From Symbiodinium natans (taxonomy: Eukaryota; Sar; Dinophyceae; Suessiales; Symbiodiniaceae): a DNA stretch of 64,000 nt. Below, piece by piece: positions 36,829 to 47,316 of this stretch; the stretch's first letter is position 1; each line of letters starts with the position of its first letter. Location of the stretch: positions 1,009,501-1,073,500 of the forward strand of contig CAJNDS010002457.1 in assembly GCA_905221605.1 (NCBI GenBank), in the 5' to 3' direction. Both the position numbers and the translations under genes were made by a program. Under the pieces are notes generated by a model that made no database searches, was not told where the DNA came from, and saw only the letters and a list, made by a program, of their open reading frames with translations.

Positions 36829-37231
36829 AAGTCATGTGCCTTGACGGCTGTCGCTTGGCGACTGACGGCTTCATCTGTCGATGTAGGGATTCGAGTTTCT
36901 TTAGGGTTTGGGGTTTAGGGTTTAGGGTTAGGCTTTAGGGTTTAGGGTTTATAGGGTTTAGGGGTTCAGAAATGCGCGGTTCCCAGATATGGCGAGAACC
37001 ACGCTCAGCTCCGCCGCCCCGTTGCAAAAGGGAGGATAGCCATGTGGCGCAGTTATGTAGGTACACAGGTGCCTTCGCATGTTTGCTGAATGAAGCTTAG
37101 CGTAGCTGGTTGAAAGTTGAAATTTCTTCCCCTGATCTGTCAAGGTCTGCCCTGCCCAAAAGCACACATTGAAGGAACATAATGAGTTTTGCTGAGAGGC
37201 AATGGAGAGAGCTACAGAGCAAGAGCCGCGA
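36829..37231. other. No assigned gene
   Basis: TTTAGGG repeats at 36903-36960, then unique sequence. A 93-codon minus frame (36958-37239) has no recognisable motif. Confidence 0.35.
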
Positions 37232-37346
37232 GGATCCATGTACCTATACTGTTTATACTTCGACCTTAGAGGGGTTCTTATATAGTAGCTTTATCTTATA
37301 TAGTAGCTTTAGAGCCCAAACATATACTATATAGGTACATGGATCC
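37232..37346 (+). mobile_element. Family I TIR element (palindromic)
   Basis: GGATCCATGTACCTATA at the left and TATAGGTACATGGATCC at the right are perfect inverted repeats over 17 bp. TCTTATATAGTAGCTTTA is tandemly doubled inside. Confidence 0.88.
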
Positions 37347-37687
37347 TGGCAGGAAGGCCTTACAAGCATGTTGAAGACGACTAACCCCCAATCGAGGTAA
37401 CAGTGAAAGCAAGCCATGTGGAAGGAGAGATACATCCTAAGCGCCCTAAGCACTAAACTTTTCCCTAAACCCTATGGGGTTTACGGTTTAGGTTCAGGGT
37501 TTAAGTATGAACCCCAAGCATCAAACCGTGGAGCAGATAGTGGCCTGGTAGTAGACTTCTCATGAGCTCTAAACTCCCTGCACTTTCCGTCCTATGGAAA
37601 TCGGTACCCAAGTCTATCCTGGGTGCCTGTGAACCCTCTTGGCGTGTGATTCCTTACGTGCCCTATCCTAGAGAGACCGTGCCAGAG

Positions 37688-37750
37688 GCAAACCCTGAAC
37701 CCTAAACCCTAAACCCTAAACCCTAAACCCTAAACCCTAAACCCTAAACC
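37688..37750 (+). repeat. Interstitial telomere-like tract
   Basis: Eight CCCTAAA heptamers. Confidence 0.95.
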
Positions 37751-37794
37751 AGGTACAGTGGGCTACTGCCCTGCCCCCACGACAAATGCAAAGT

Positions 37795-37880
37795 CTAAAG
37801 CCCCTCTGTCGCATGGCGCCGCTCGACAAAGCCTTTTCAGTCCACGCCCTTGGTCACCCATTCATATTCAAGCCTACCCC
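37795..37880 (+). CDS. Exon-like island, unassigned
   Basis: Frame LCRMAPLDKAFSVHALGHPF then IFKP, between telomere-like tracts. No family recognised. Confidence 0.28.
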
Positions 37881-38430
37881 AAACCCCAAACCCCAAACCC
37901 CACACCCTAAACGCCAACTCCTAAACCCCAAACCCTAAACCCTAAACCCCCAGCCCCCCCCCCCCCCCCGCTGCCAGGGAGCATGAGCTCCTGGCTCGGA
38001 GGTGCCGCCTCACGACATGCATCTCGCCGGCACTTTCAGAAAGGGGGTTGGTGAGCAGTAGGGTTTAGGGCTTAGGGTTTAGGGTTTAGGGCTTACTGTT
38101 ATGCAAAGGGCTTGTAGGGTAGACAGGGCAGTAGCAGACCTCTTTGGGAAAAGGGGTTCCTCAAAGACTCGGGTTTAATTGGTGTTGGGGTTGGTAAGGG
38201 CTTCAGGATGGGGATGCTCGAATGAGGGGCGATACGCGAAAGAAGATGGGTTCAGGATTATAGGGTTTTAGGGCCACAGCCGTTTAAGGGTGAGGAGACC
38301 TGCTGCAAAAAAAACAAGGGTTTGGGTTTTAGGCTTAGGGTTTCAGGTTTCGTGGAGTCGCGCCAGGCTTGCCCTAAACCCTGAACCCTAAACCCTAAAA
38401 CCTAAACCCTAAACCGCGAAAATCGGGTGT
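37881..38430. repeat. Telomere-like remnants with short islands
   Basis: (CCCCAAA)/(CCCTAAA) at 37878-37950, poly-C at 37954-37970, an island at 37971-38060 (one frame AAREHELLARRCRLTTCISP), TTTAGGG at 38060-38095 and CCCTAAA at 38370-38415. Confidence 0.6.
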
Positions 38431-38504
38431 AGGCCCTGTCCCCAAGGTCGAGATCAACAAGCGCCTGGCAAGATGTACGTCCTTGAAGGATCCGGTTGCC
38501 CTCA
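38425..38504 (+). CDS. Exon-like island bordering a family H element
   Basis: Frame VGPVPKVEINKRLARCTSLK then DPVALTL, ending exactly where family H starts (CCTTGGACCACATGA). The border suggests an introner in a coding exon. No family recognised. Confidence 0.35.
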
Positions 38505-38653
38505 CCCTTGGACCACATGAAACCTAAAGTTGGGGCCATATAGGGTTGAGGGTTTAGGGTTTAGGGTTTGGGGTATACCCTATATTAAAATTGTATAATC
38601 CCTATTCAGGTAGATGAACCAGAACCCTTTTAAGGCTCATTTGGTCCTGAAGG
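38505..38653 (+). mobile_element. Family H element interrupted by telomere-like repeats
   Basis: CCTTGGACCACATGAAACCT at the left and AGGCTCATTTGGTCCTGAAG at the right. A TTTAGGG tract (about 38543-38574) lies inside. Confidence 0.78.
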
Positions 38654-38879
38654 AAGTACACTCTCTGGCTCCGGTAAATCTTGTGCATTTCGGGGGGTGT
38701 CCAGATTGAGATGCCTCTTCACGCCGTGTGTCCCGCTTAAGATGCTCGTGCAAGGGGTTGTTTTAAGTCCTTGAATTTTTTTCGAGGGTGCGCCAAATTC
38801 ACGGACCGAAAATGTGACCCTAAACCCTAAGCCCTCTTGAGGGACACCAGCCACATCTCTACCTCAGGGGGTGCGGAAG

Positions 38880-38970
38880 TTAGGGTTTAGGGTTTAGGGT
38901 TTAGGGTTTATGGGCCGACTCCCCAAGCCCGGATGCAAAAAGGGTTTTAAGGTTTAGGGTTTAGGGATTG
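38880..38970 (+). repeat. Interstitial telomere-like tract with spacer
   Basis: TTTAGGG units at 38880-38912 and 38945-38968. Confidence 0.88.
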
Positions 38971-39075
38971 GGGCTCTTGGGTTGGGCGAGAGTCGGAGCC
39001 CCTGATCAGGCCAAGCCGTATTTTCACAATCTGCGACCTCAGAAGCATCCTCAGAACAGTGCGTACAACATATAC

Positions 39076-39207
39076 CTACATGTAGGGGCCCCCTGGTTAT
39101 AAATAGGGTTATGAGGGCCCTAAATTGGGTTATAGTTATAAGTATTACTATGTAGGTTATAACTCCCTTAACTAAGGTTAGTATAGTAAGAGGGCCCCTA
39201 CTTGTAT
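39076..39207 (+). mobile_element. Family C TIR element, copy 16
   Basis: CTACATGTAGGGGCCCCCTG to AGGGCCCCTACTTGTA. Nearly identical in sequence to the copy in a SulP intron (53058-53183), including GTATTACTATGTAGGTT. Confidence 0.85.
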
Positions 39208-39249
39208 GGGTTTGTCCATTTTGGGGGGGCCCAGGTTTAAGAAGGGCAC

Positions 39250-39385
39250 ACGGGTTGCACACCCGCGAAACATTCCCCGAAAACATACCCCGTAACATAC
39301 CCCTGAAATTGCAGGTAAAGTAGCTCATGACGCCGCGAAACATACCCGAAACATACCCGAAACATACCTGCGAAACATACCCTGA
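39250..39385 (-). repeat. Short tandem (GGTATGTTTCG)n array
   Basis: Seen on the minus strand as repeated GGTATGTTTCG units, imperfect at the ends. The overlapping minus-strand frame is repeat translation. Confidence 0.8.
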
Positions 39386-39427
39386 TCCCAACACACTGTC
39401 GCCCGCCCCCCACTATCGAACAAACCC

Positions 39428-39522
39428 ATAGTATATATATATATATATACATATGTATACATATATATATATATACATATCTATATATATATATGTGTAT
39501 ATATGTGTATATGATATATGTA
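39428..39522. repeat. AT-rich microsatellite
   Basis: TATATA/CATATA and TGTATATA repeats. Confidence 0.88.
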
Positions 39523-39753
39523 AGTCATGCACTTCTATTGGAAGAAACAGCCTAGACCCAAACTGGCGAAAGCCCTACGCCAGTCACCCTAGCAGGAGGT
39601 GCAGGAGGTGGTAAATGGCGCCGCGGTCCCAGCACCTGCAGTTAAGGGTTTAGGGTTTAGGGTTTAGGGTAGGGACACTAACTTAAGGGACGCATCGCCT
39701 AAGTCAGAAACTTGTTACCCAATGTAGTGCCCTACTATCTCTCCTTCCTTAGA

Positions 39754-39865
39754 CTTGGGGACCACATGACCCTAAAATCGGGGCCATGTACCCTGTACCA
39801 CTATAATTCCTATTTCACGTATATGAGCCAGACACCCCTTTAAGGTTCATGTGGTCCTTATAAGG
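39754..39865 (+). mobile_element. Family H TIR element, copy 2
   Basis: CTTGGGGACCACATGACCC to GGTTCATGTGGTCCTTATAAG. Confidence 0.78.
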
Positions 39866-40505
39866 CAGCAACTCTCCTTCCTTATACTTGCTAAACCACA
39901 AGGCGCAAGATCGAGAGTTTTGTTGAGGGGAGAGTAGGGTGTCGGGCTTCCTGTTGGCGAGTCGAGCCTCTTGAATCTTTCAGCATTTTTAGCGTGTCCA
40001 TAGTCTCTATAGACGTGCAATTCTACAGCAAAAAAAAGAGGCTGCGGACCGCCGTTCGTGTTGGGGCCGATACTTACTTTAGGGTTTAGGGTTTTGGGTT
40101 TAGCCTACCCTAATCCCTGAGACCTTCAACAAGACGAACTAAACCCTAAATCCCTGCAATCCAAATCGCCCGCAGCCCTGGTCACACATGTTTCAAAGGC
40201 CCCCTTATGAAACCCCATGCAGCAGAAGGGTTTTTCGGTACCTCAACCCTCAACCCTAAACCCGCAACTACCCCTCAACTAGGAGTCCCAACCTGCGAAT
40301 TTGTACACTACCCCTATGATTGATGAGGAGGGGGGGTGGGGGGGGGTGGTAGCGGTTGTTGTAGAGCCGTAGATCCTTTCAGATCCTAAGTACCACTATC
40401 AAAACCCTTAAAAGAGACCACAAGAATGAAGATGTCGTGGCCTTGGCGAAGAGCACTCCAAGCCCCAAACCCAGCACACCCCGAAACCAAGACCCTACAA
40501 AAAAA
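39866..40505. other. No assigned gene
   Basis: Short TTTAGGG/CCCTAAA remnants, a G-rich stretch at 40327-40350 and a family S half-end (AAAAGAGACCAC) near 40410. No supported coding frame. Confidence 0.4.
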
Positions 40506-40507
40506 AC

Positions 40508-40672
40508 CCAAACCCTAAACCCTAAACCCTAAACCCTAAACCCTAAACCCTAAACCCTAAACCCTAAACCCTAAACCCTAAACCCTAAACCCTAAACCCT
40601 AAACCCTAACCCTAAACCCTATAAACCCTAAACCCCTAAACCCCTAAACCCCTAAACCCCTAAACCCCTAGA
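40508..40672 (+). repeat. Interstitial telomere-like tract with CCCCTAAA block
   Basis: About 15 CCCTAAA units followed by a run of CCCCTAAA octamers. Confidence 0.96.
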
Positions 40673-40689
40673 CCCCAGTCCCAAAATTG

Positions 40690-40795
40690 CATCCGCCGTT
40701 TTTTGGCTTCAGAGAAAACCATCGCGCTGGAGGGGCGCCCCAAGCTTCGCCGAGCTGCAGGCTGTGGAAAGCCATGCCGCGTCTTGCCTAAACCC
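40690..40795 (+). CDS. Exon-like island, unassigned
   Basis: Frame EKTIALEGRPKLRRAAGCGK then PCRVL, running into CCCTAAA repeats. No family recognised. Confidence 0.27.
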
Positions 40796-40899
40796 TAAAA
40801 ACCCTAAACCCTAAACCGGTAGCAAAAAAACATAAACCCTTAGGATTGTTCGGGTTTAAAGTTCTCAGTGGCTACCCATGTTTGAGCGTGTCGGATACC

Positions 40900-41428
40900 C
40901 TTGTAACCCTAAATTTGACAACTGCTGAGTGACTCTGAGTGGTTCGTCCAGCTATGCGGGTGCCAAAAGGTACTTACAGGAGGACGGTGCTGAGGAAAGG
41001 TTCAGGGCCAAAAAGGGTGCTTAGGGCGCTCAGGGTGGCGTAGGCCCAAGCCGTTTCAAGAGCCCCAACTACTTAGGGTTTAGGGTTTAGGGTTTAGGGT
41101 TTAGGGTTTAGGGTCTACAGTTCTCACTCCCAGGGCGCTAGCAGCAATGAAAGGTGGTTGGCGGCTACGTAACGAACTAAAACAACCTCAGCCCTAAATC
41201 CCCTGTTTAGGATTTAGGGTTTAGGGTTTAGGGTTTAAGGTTTAGGGGTAAGCCCTATATAAGCACTATAAACCCTACAAACCCCAAAGCCTGTAAACCC
41301 CGTAAACCCCATAAACCCTATAACCCCCTTGGCCCGATAAGCCACAGCTTCCCCACAAACCCTTCTGGGTTTAGGGTTTAGGGTTTAGGGTTTAGGGTTT
41401 ATGGTTTAGGGTTTAGGGTTTAGGGTAC
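40900..41428. repeat. Telomere-like tracts and short unique spacers
   Basis: TTTAGGG tracts at 41075-41115, 41212-41255 and 41369-41428, the last directly abutting a family C element. Confidence 0.7.
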
Positions 41429-41552
41429 CAGGAGGGGCCCCCTTACTATACGAACTATAGTTAAGGGACATAGAACCTAAGTTATAGGATCCTTATAGCC
41501 CAATTTAGGACCCTTATAACTCTACTTCTAACTAGGGGGTCTCCTCCTTGCA
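41429..41552 (-). mobile_element. Family C TIR element, copy 17
   Basis: AGGAGGGGCCCCCTTACTAT, TATAACTCTACTTCTAAC and the GGGGGTCTCCTCCTTGCAG end. Confidence 0.77.
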
Positions 41553-41656
41553 GTCACATGGTCCCTTCAAATGGCTCCTTGCCTCCCTTTAAAGGGGTTC
41601 TGAACTATGGGCCCTTGGGTTGTAGAGGGGTCAATCAGGGGTCCTCGTTCAAGGGC

Positions 41657-41752
41657 CCAAACCCTAAACCCTACACCCTAAACCCTACACCCTAAACCCT
41701 AAACCCTAAACCCTAAACCCGAAACCCTAAACCCTAAACCCTAAACCCTAAG
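41657..41752 (+). repeat. Interstitial telomere-like tract
   Basis: CCCTAAA units with CCCTACA and CCCGAAA variants. Confidence 0.93.
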
Positions 41753-41764
41753 ACTCGAATCCAC

Positions 41765-41868
41765 GGCTGAGGACTGTTCGCAGCCGCGGGCTGCTTCCCA
41801 TCGTTGCACTAGCACTGGCACTTTGCCTCTGGACCTCACAGGGGCTTAAAGCTTTTTCTCCCTGAGCT
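41765..41868 (+). CDS. Exon-like island with a signal-peptide-like hydrophobic stretch
   Basis: Frame RLRTVRSRGLLPIVALALAL then CLWTSQGLKAFSP and a stop: basic residues, a hydrophobic core of about 15 residues, then AFSP. This resembles the secretory part of a dinoflagellate plastid-targeting leader. There is no in-frame ATG after the upstream CCCTAAA tract, so the start would lie in another exon. Confidence 0.33.
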
Positions 41869-41879
41869 TGCACTAAACC

Positions 41880-42475
41880 CGAAACCCTCAACCCGAAACC
41901 CTAAACCCTAAACCCTCAACCCTAAACCCTAAACCCTACTGGGCGGGTGGCAAAAAAACATGCCCTAAACCCTGAAAGGGTCTCCCAGGAAAAAAAATGC
42001 TCCCAATTAGGCCCCCCTGCACTTGAGGACCTGAGCAGTGCTGGTACATGACCCTTTTTCAAGGGCACCAAGAGGTGCTCTAGGTATAGGGTGTAGGGTT
42101 TAGGGTGTAATTAGGGTTCAGGGTTTAGGGTTTAGGGCTGTTGCGCAAGGGTTGAGCGGGTTGTAAATACCCGAGGTTTACGGGATTTTGGGTTTACTAG
42201 CCCAAGCTCTGCATGAAGCCCAATCAAGGTGTAGGGTTGAAGGCTTACTTTTTGTTGAGGGTTCAGGGTGTTGGGTTGAGGGCTTGGGGCTTTAGGCTGT
42301 TTAGGCACCATGTGCGGTGATCGTTAGAGGAACCCCGAAAAAAGGTACCCCGAAAATTCGAAAACAGGGGTTTAGGGTTTAGGGTTTTCCCCCCATAATC
42401 TCATCCTTGTTATCAGGATCCCCCAAGCAGGACCCTAAACCCACAAGCTTTGAAAGCCCCAAATAGCTTTGCTTT
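41880..42475. repeat. Degenerate telomere-like repeats and unique spacers
   Basis: CCCTAAA at 41880-41937; motif GGGCGGGTGGCAAAAAAA at 41941; TTTAGGG-type at 42085-42140, 42230-42300 and 42367-42390. Confidence 0.6.
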
Positions 42476-42582
42476 GGTAGCCCCCTGGTCCCCTTTTCCC
42501 TCTTTTTTGTTCAAGGTCCCCTTATAAAGGAACCAACCCCCAAAAAAGGTGCCCTTATCATAATATGGTTTCTGGGCTACCA
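42476..42582 (+). mobile_element. Family F TIR element, copy 5
   Basis: GGTAGCCCCCTGGTCCCC to ATGGTTTCTGGGCTACC, with AAAAAAGGTGCCCTTATC inside. Confidence 0.8.
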
Positions 42583-42611
42583 TGTTGCGCGTGCACCCTA
42601 ATGTCCAGGAG

Positions 42612-42696
42612 GAATAGCAAGAACAAGATTGAACCTCGCCCTTGTGTGGTATGCGAGCTGCAGTTGGATCTCAGTCCTTTCGAAGAAGATCGCACC
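42612..42696 (+). CDS. Exon-like island with a CxxC motif
   Basis: After TGTCCAG the frame reads RNSKNKIEPRPCVVCELQLD then LSPFEEDRT. PCVVC could be metal-binding. No family recognised. Confidence 0.33.
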
Positions 42697-42799
42697 CTAA
42701 ACCCCTAAACCCCTAAACCCTAAACCCTAAACCCTGCATCCCATAGCTTCCCAGACTCTTGGGAGGATCCAAACCGTGCCCTATACTGTTGGGCCGCTT

Positions 42800-43033
42800 G
42801 GGATGTTCCACCTTTGTCTTACCGTCCTTCATACATACGTTAAACAGGTTGGTGGTCTCTTGAATTGGGGTTTCTGTTTTAGAAGCGGTAGATATAGGGA
42901 GCCTTGTTATGGTATGTAGGGGGTATATGGGGTAGTTTATGGAACAGATAAAGAGACCACAAGCCTGTGTAATTTCTAGGGATCATATTACGAGTACTAT
43001 AATCCCTATTAGAGGACTGTTAGTCTACGGGGG
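42800..43033 (+). mobile_element. Family D element with a nested family S element
   Basis: Outer ends TTGGGATGTTCCACCTTTG and CTACGGGGGGAAGATCCCAA. The insert (about 42852-42961) has inverted ends GTGGTCTCTTG and AAAGAGACCAC. Confidence 0.75.
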
Positions 43034-44030
43034 GAAGATCCCAAATTAGACACTCTTAGGAACCCTTAAGGGGATCCACTTTGTGGATCCTTCCAGGGGT
43101 CTGGGTCGGGTATGCGGGGCAGTCTGCACTGTGTTCGGGCCTTAGGGTTGCGAGGGACCAATCTTGGCATTTCTGGGCCCCGAGCCCTAAACCTTATAAA
43201 CCCTAAACCCTAGTCGCAACCCTAAACCTTATAAATCGTAAGCCATAAGCCTGATACATCCTAAACCCTGAACCCTGAGCCCTAAACCCTGTAAACTCTC
43301 AACCACACAACGCTCAACCACACGAGCGTTGCGCAGGAGGCGGTCTGATTCTGAGGACTTCACCTTGCCAAACGCAGCAATGAGACCGAAGGCAGGGTGT
43401 GGATAATTGGGGTATTGGGGGGCTAAACCCGAAATCCTAAACCCTAACAACTAAAACCTAAACCAAAGGCTTGTCCCAGCTTGGCTCCAGCAGTCTGGGT
43501 TGAAGGGTTTTTAGGGGTCTTAGCTTTCTTTGGCTTATAGGGTATAGGGTTGAGGGTTTAGGGTTGGGTTTAGGGTTTTGAGTTCAGGGGTCAGGGCACA
43601 AGGTTTACGGGGTCAAACCAAGGTTTTCAGGGAACCCTAAACCCTAAACCTTAAACCGTGGGTTGTGGCGAGGCACGTCACCGTGAACGGCATTCCCCGG
43701 TATAGGTGCCTTCAGTGAAGATCTTGCATACCGCCCCCGAAGCCCTGACCCTAAACCCCCTCAAATCTAGGCACCCTGCACCCTAAACCCCCTAAAACCC
43801 CTAAACCCAACGAAAGTGAAAGGGTTTAGGGTTTATGGTTTCGGGTTTAGGGCTGAGGGTTTAGAGTGCTTCGTAGTACAGTAGCTACTTTTAACCAGAA
43901 CCCTAAACCCTAAACCCTAAACCAAAGGTGGACCTTTAGTTCCCCCAGGATACTGGACAACTAAGAGCTGCCATGTCTCGTATCCTCGTCTCCTTCCTGT
44001 CGGGTTCTTGGAGGATCGAGGGGCTTAGGA
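43034..44030. other. No assigned gene; scattered telomere-like remnants
   Basis: Degenerate CCCTAAA at 43180-43290 and 43735-43810; GGGTTTAGG-type at 43540-43620 and 43820-43865. The minus frame at 43229-43450 overlaps these repeats. Confidence 0.4.
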
Positions 44031-44136
44031 AGTAGCAATTGTGTACTGTAAGGGTTGCCCCCCAACTGGGGTCCCTATGCACTCTTGTGGCTCAACTTTG
44101 TACCTACTACCTCCCCCGATTCTCCAAGCTAGCATC

Positions 44137-44634
44137 TCAAACAAACCCGTTGAAACGAAACGAAGCTTTTCTGATAGGTGTAAAGTCTGAGATGAGGGAA
44201 ATGGCTTCCATCTGCAAATGTCGTGCATAAGGCTGCCGCAGCAGACAAGCCCAATGTGCATCCTGGTGGCAGTAGCGAAGATGTGTTGGCCCTTCGGGAG
44301 GTTTCAAATTAGATGCTTCATTCTGTCCTTGCACGCTTTTGTGGCATGCGATTTCTCTAGCTCTTGTCCAAATGTTCAGAAAGTGCGGTGTTCCCCTTTC
44401 GACAGGGAAGTTTGTCATGTTCTCATGTCGACTTTTATTGTATGGGACGCTTCTGCATGTCTGATTCCCTCTATATCCGTTCATCATGAACGCTGGTCTT
44501 TCTCGCATGCGGAGAATGGACATGTCAGCGTCTCCAGCAATGCAAGCTGCTGACCTCGCAGTGAAGCAGGGCCGTGTAATGTCCTGCGTCAACAGGCGGT
44601 TTATCGTCCAGTGCTCTAAACAGGACCCAGGCAA
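44137..44634 (-). CDS. Unassigned 165-codon minus-strand ORF
   Basis: This is among the longest uninterrupted frames in the window outside the SulP gene. Plus-strand frames (44218-44553, 44486-44770) overlap it, so the true coding strand is unclear. No domain or motif recognised; unique sequence free of telomere-like repeats. Confidence 0.25.
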   Translation of the reverse strand: MPGSCLEHWTINRLLTQDITRPCFTARSAACIAGDADMSILRMRERPAFMMNGYRGNQTCRSVPYNKSRHENMTNFPVERGTPHFLNIWTRAREIACHKSVQGQNEASNLKPPEGPTHLRYCHQDAHWACLLRQPYARHLQMEAISLISDFTPIRKASFRFNGFV

Positions 44635-44752
44635 GCTATCTGGGAGGAATTGGCAAGTAGTTCAGCAGGGGCTGTTCAACAGGATTACCTCAATTGAAGT
44701 TCGGTACGTGCCGTTTACGGCGCTTACATGTCTAAGTCCCCCCATCCTCCCC

Positions 44753-44808
44753 CTAAACCCTAAACCCTAAACCCTAAACCCTAAACCCTAAACCCTAAAC
44801 CCTAAACC
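44753..44808 (+). repeat. Interstitial telomere-like tract
   Basis: Eight CCCTAAA heptamers. Confidence 0.95.
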
Positions 44809-44827
44809 CAAATCCCCAGGAGTCCCT

Positions 44828-44919
44828 GCTGTCCAGGCTGGCAGGCACCTTTGAGATGGGCAAGTCGGAGGAACCAGTGACTGCCATGGCCTCCTCGCAC
44901 CATGTGAACGGCTCAGCGT
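44828..44919 (+). CDS. Exon-like island after a CCCAG acceptor
   Basis: After CCCCAG the frame reads ESLLSRLAGTFEMGKSEEPV then TAMASSHHVNGSA, then a TTTAGGG tract that offers a GT donor. Well-formed exon candidate; family not recognised. Confidence 0.4.
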
Positions 44920-45012
44920 TTAGGGTTTAGGGTTTAGGGTTTAGGGTTTAGGGTTTAGGGTTTAGGTTTCAGGGTTCAGGGTTCAGGGTTTAGGGTTTAG
45001 GGTTTAGGGCTC
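44920..45012 (+). repeat. Interstitial telomere-like tract (TTTAGGG)~13
   Basis: Heptamers with three GGGTTCA variants. Confidence 0.95.
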
Positions 45013-45164
45013 AGCGCTAGTTTGACAGGGCTTCTTTTTCTCTTACTTTTATGGGTCCGGGCTTGGTGTTGGGTGTGATCTTTAGGAGGCAACACAGAGT
45101 TGAGAGCCAGCCCTTGGGAACCGGCATGTCCACGAGGCATGGCCGAAGTTGTGTGAAAAGCTCC

Positions 45165-45262
45165 CCCCCCCCCCAAAAAAAAAACAAGAGAAAGTACATA
45201 TATATATATATATATATGTATATTCATAATACAACAGTATTGTGTGGATATATATATATGTA
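45165..45262. repeat. Homopolymer and AT microsatellite
   Basis: C11/A10 junction then TATATA repeats. Confidence 0.85.
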
Positions 45263-45399
45263 GAAATAAACCTTAAACCCTAGACATGAAGCTCAAACAA
45301 CCTCCAACCTCTGTGGTCGAAGAGCTCCAGTAGGCATCGAGTTCCTCAAAGAGTTGTGCCGCTTTTGCCTAGGAGGGCTCAGGGTTTAGGGTTTAGGGT

Positions 45400-45545
45400 T
45401 TCAGTCCAGTTTGCAGGAACATTCATTCCCCCCGACCGCCTCACACACCAGCCAGAGGAAGGGCTGGTGGTTGCTGTGGCTCACAGCGCCTGTCATATTG
45501 GCAGTTACCCTAAGGCTCCAAGGACACTCCTACAGAGGTTTTGAG
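45400..45545 (+). CDS. Exon-like island, unassigned
   Basis: After a TTTAGGG tract the frame reads FAGTFIPPDRLTHQPEEGLV then VAVAHSACHIGSYPKAPRTL. No family recognised. Confidence 0.3.
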
Positions 45546-45762
45546 GGCCCAAGAGCCTTAGGGTAGGGAGAGGGGCAGCTGCACTTACCCCAAACCCTAA
45601 ATCCTAAACCCAAAACCCTCACAAGCGTCTTCGCTCGGCCTCTTTTTGCAAGACCCGACGGCCGAATAGCAGCCCTTAGTAGTGGCTTATTTTGTTCCGG
45701 ACCTGCCCAACGACGGACCCATGACCATTTCACAAATCGCAATCTTTTGATCATTCTGCTAA

Positions 45763-45818
45763 ACCCTAAACCCTAAACCCTAAACCCTAAACCCTAAACC
45801 CTAAACCCTAAACCCTCG
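45763..45818 (+). repeat. Interstitial telomere-like tract
   Basis: Eight CCCTAAA heptamers. Confidence 0.95.
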
Positions 45819-45829
45819 ACTTGAGGCTT

Positions 45830-45930
45830 TACTAGGACCCAGAGTAGGCCCTTATTTCCTGTTTATGATTCAGAGCCCCTTTAAACCAAAAAGGGTACCC
45901 TATTGATTCCTATATTACTCCTGGGTCTAG
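45830..45930 (+). mobile_element. Family E TIR element, copy 4
   Basis: ACTAGGACCCAGAGTAGGCC to ATATTACTCCTGGGTCTAG. Confidence 0.8.
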
Positions 45931-46059
45931 TTTATAAACCATACAATCGGCAGACCAAGTTTTTGTGCTGCGTCAGTCTTGGCTAAACGCGCCGAATAGA
46001 AAAGAACCTCCCTAATTCCCAAACCCTAAACCCTAAACCCTCTGAGCCCACAAATCTCT

Positions 46060-46135
46060 AAAGGTCAAGCCGGCCTACTACAATGACGGCTGGCGTCACG
46101 GAGGCATCAACATGTGGATGGAGGACCTACCCTGA
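46060..46135 (+). CDS. Exon-like island, possible lipase-type C-terminal exon
   Basis: Frame KVKPAYYNDGWRHGGINMWM then EDLP and a TGA stop. The MWMEDLP end is similar to MWTEDFP in the exon at 36.1 kb, hinting at a related gene copy. Short and uncertain. Confidence 0.28.
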
Positions 46136-46163
46136 GCTACAGCTCGAAGCAAGACGTCACAAT

Positions 46164-46280
46164 CTATAGGTCAGGGTTGAGGGTTTAGGGTTTAGCGTTT
46201 AGGGTTTAGGGTTTCGGTTTTGGGTTTAGGGTTTGGGGTTTAGGGTTTGGGGTTTAGGGTTTAGGGTTCAGGGTTTATAT
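46164..46280 (+). repeat. Degenerate TTTAGGG tract
   Basis: TTTAGGG with GGGTTTG variants. Confidence 0.9.
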
Positions 46281-47160
46281 GGTTTGTTCTGGGTTTGGAG
46301 TTCATAAGCGACGACGATGCTTGCAGAAGACTACGAAGGCTTGTCGAGGGCTTTCTGCACCTAAACACTCACTGGGAGCGTACTGCAGCATGGATGGGTT
46401 CCCCTTTGCCAGAAACTGCGCACCCCCCACCCCCACCCCCCCTACCCAAACCCTAGACTCTAAACCGCTTCGTAGAACAAGGGCTGGGATGGACAATGTT
46501 ATTCTTGTCCCAACAGGGCGCAGCTCCGAAAACGCATGAACAACGAGGGACTCCCCTGCAGGGCGATGTTCTGCATCAGATAGGCGGGTGGCAAAAAAAA
46601 AACCGCTAAACCCTAAATCCGAACCCCCCCCCCCCCCCCGCCCATCTCAAAACCCATATTCCGGAGACCTCCCCTCATGTGCTTTGTTGTGTTCGCAGGT
46701 GTGAATCCAGTTTCTTCAAGTTCCACCATGTTCCTGCGCAGCCCAACCTGTCTGCCAATAGAACTCGAAACTCTCAACCCTTCACTCCGCCCCTCATGGC
46801 ACCTACTGATCTAGGGAGCTAGGGTTTCTATGCCGATGTTTTTGAAGGACCAGCTAGGTGGAAATTGGATGAACGTCTCAGCGTCGCTCGGATGCAGGAG
46901 TGGAGCTGTTAGTACGACAATTTTTTGGAAATAGCTTTCGTCCACTCTCGGGCTTGCTCTCTGTCTACCTATCAATCTACCTGGCTATCTATCTGTCTAT
47001 CTATCTGTCTATGTATGTGTACTTTGGAGGCCTCGAGGGTTTGAAGGCTCCCACGCACTACCGAGGCTAAAACAATACACCTACGCCAGCGGCCGTCTCA
47101 AGCCCCGAGTCCTTTGCTCAGCTGACACGACTGCTAGAGCCTCCGCAGTTTAGGATTTAA
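46281..47160. other. No assigned gene
   Basis: Contains motif AGGCGGGTGGCAAAAAAAA at 46583, a C14 run at 46627, and (CTAT/CTGT)n at 46960-47010. Frames at 46279-46539 and the minus strand overlap without motifs. Confidence 0.4.
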
Positions 47161-47164
47161 AGGG

Positions 47165-47222
47165 TTCAGGGTTTAGGGTTTAGGGTTTAGGGTTTAGGGT
47201 TTAGGGTTTAGGGTTTAGGGTT
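47165..47222 (+). repeat. Interstitial telomere-like tract (TTTAGGG)~8
   Basis: Perfect heptamers. Confidence 0.95.
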
Positions 47223-47316
47223 ATAAGACAAAACATACCAGGCTTGTCTGAGAATGTTGGGTCGGATGTTCGGGCTTAGGGCTAGGAAGCCAAGGCAGCT
47301 ACAACCCCAGAGAGTC

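Noticed and set aside
36524-36938. Poly-Gly / poly-Pro proteins on both strands
   Set aside because: They arise from the C-run inside a family M element.
39237-39452. 71-codon minus-strand ORF with YVSGMFR-like repeats
   Set aside because: Translation of a short tandem repeat (GGTATGTTTCG).
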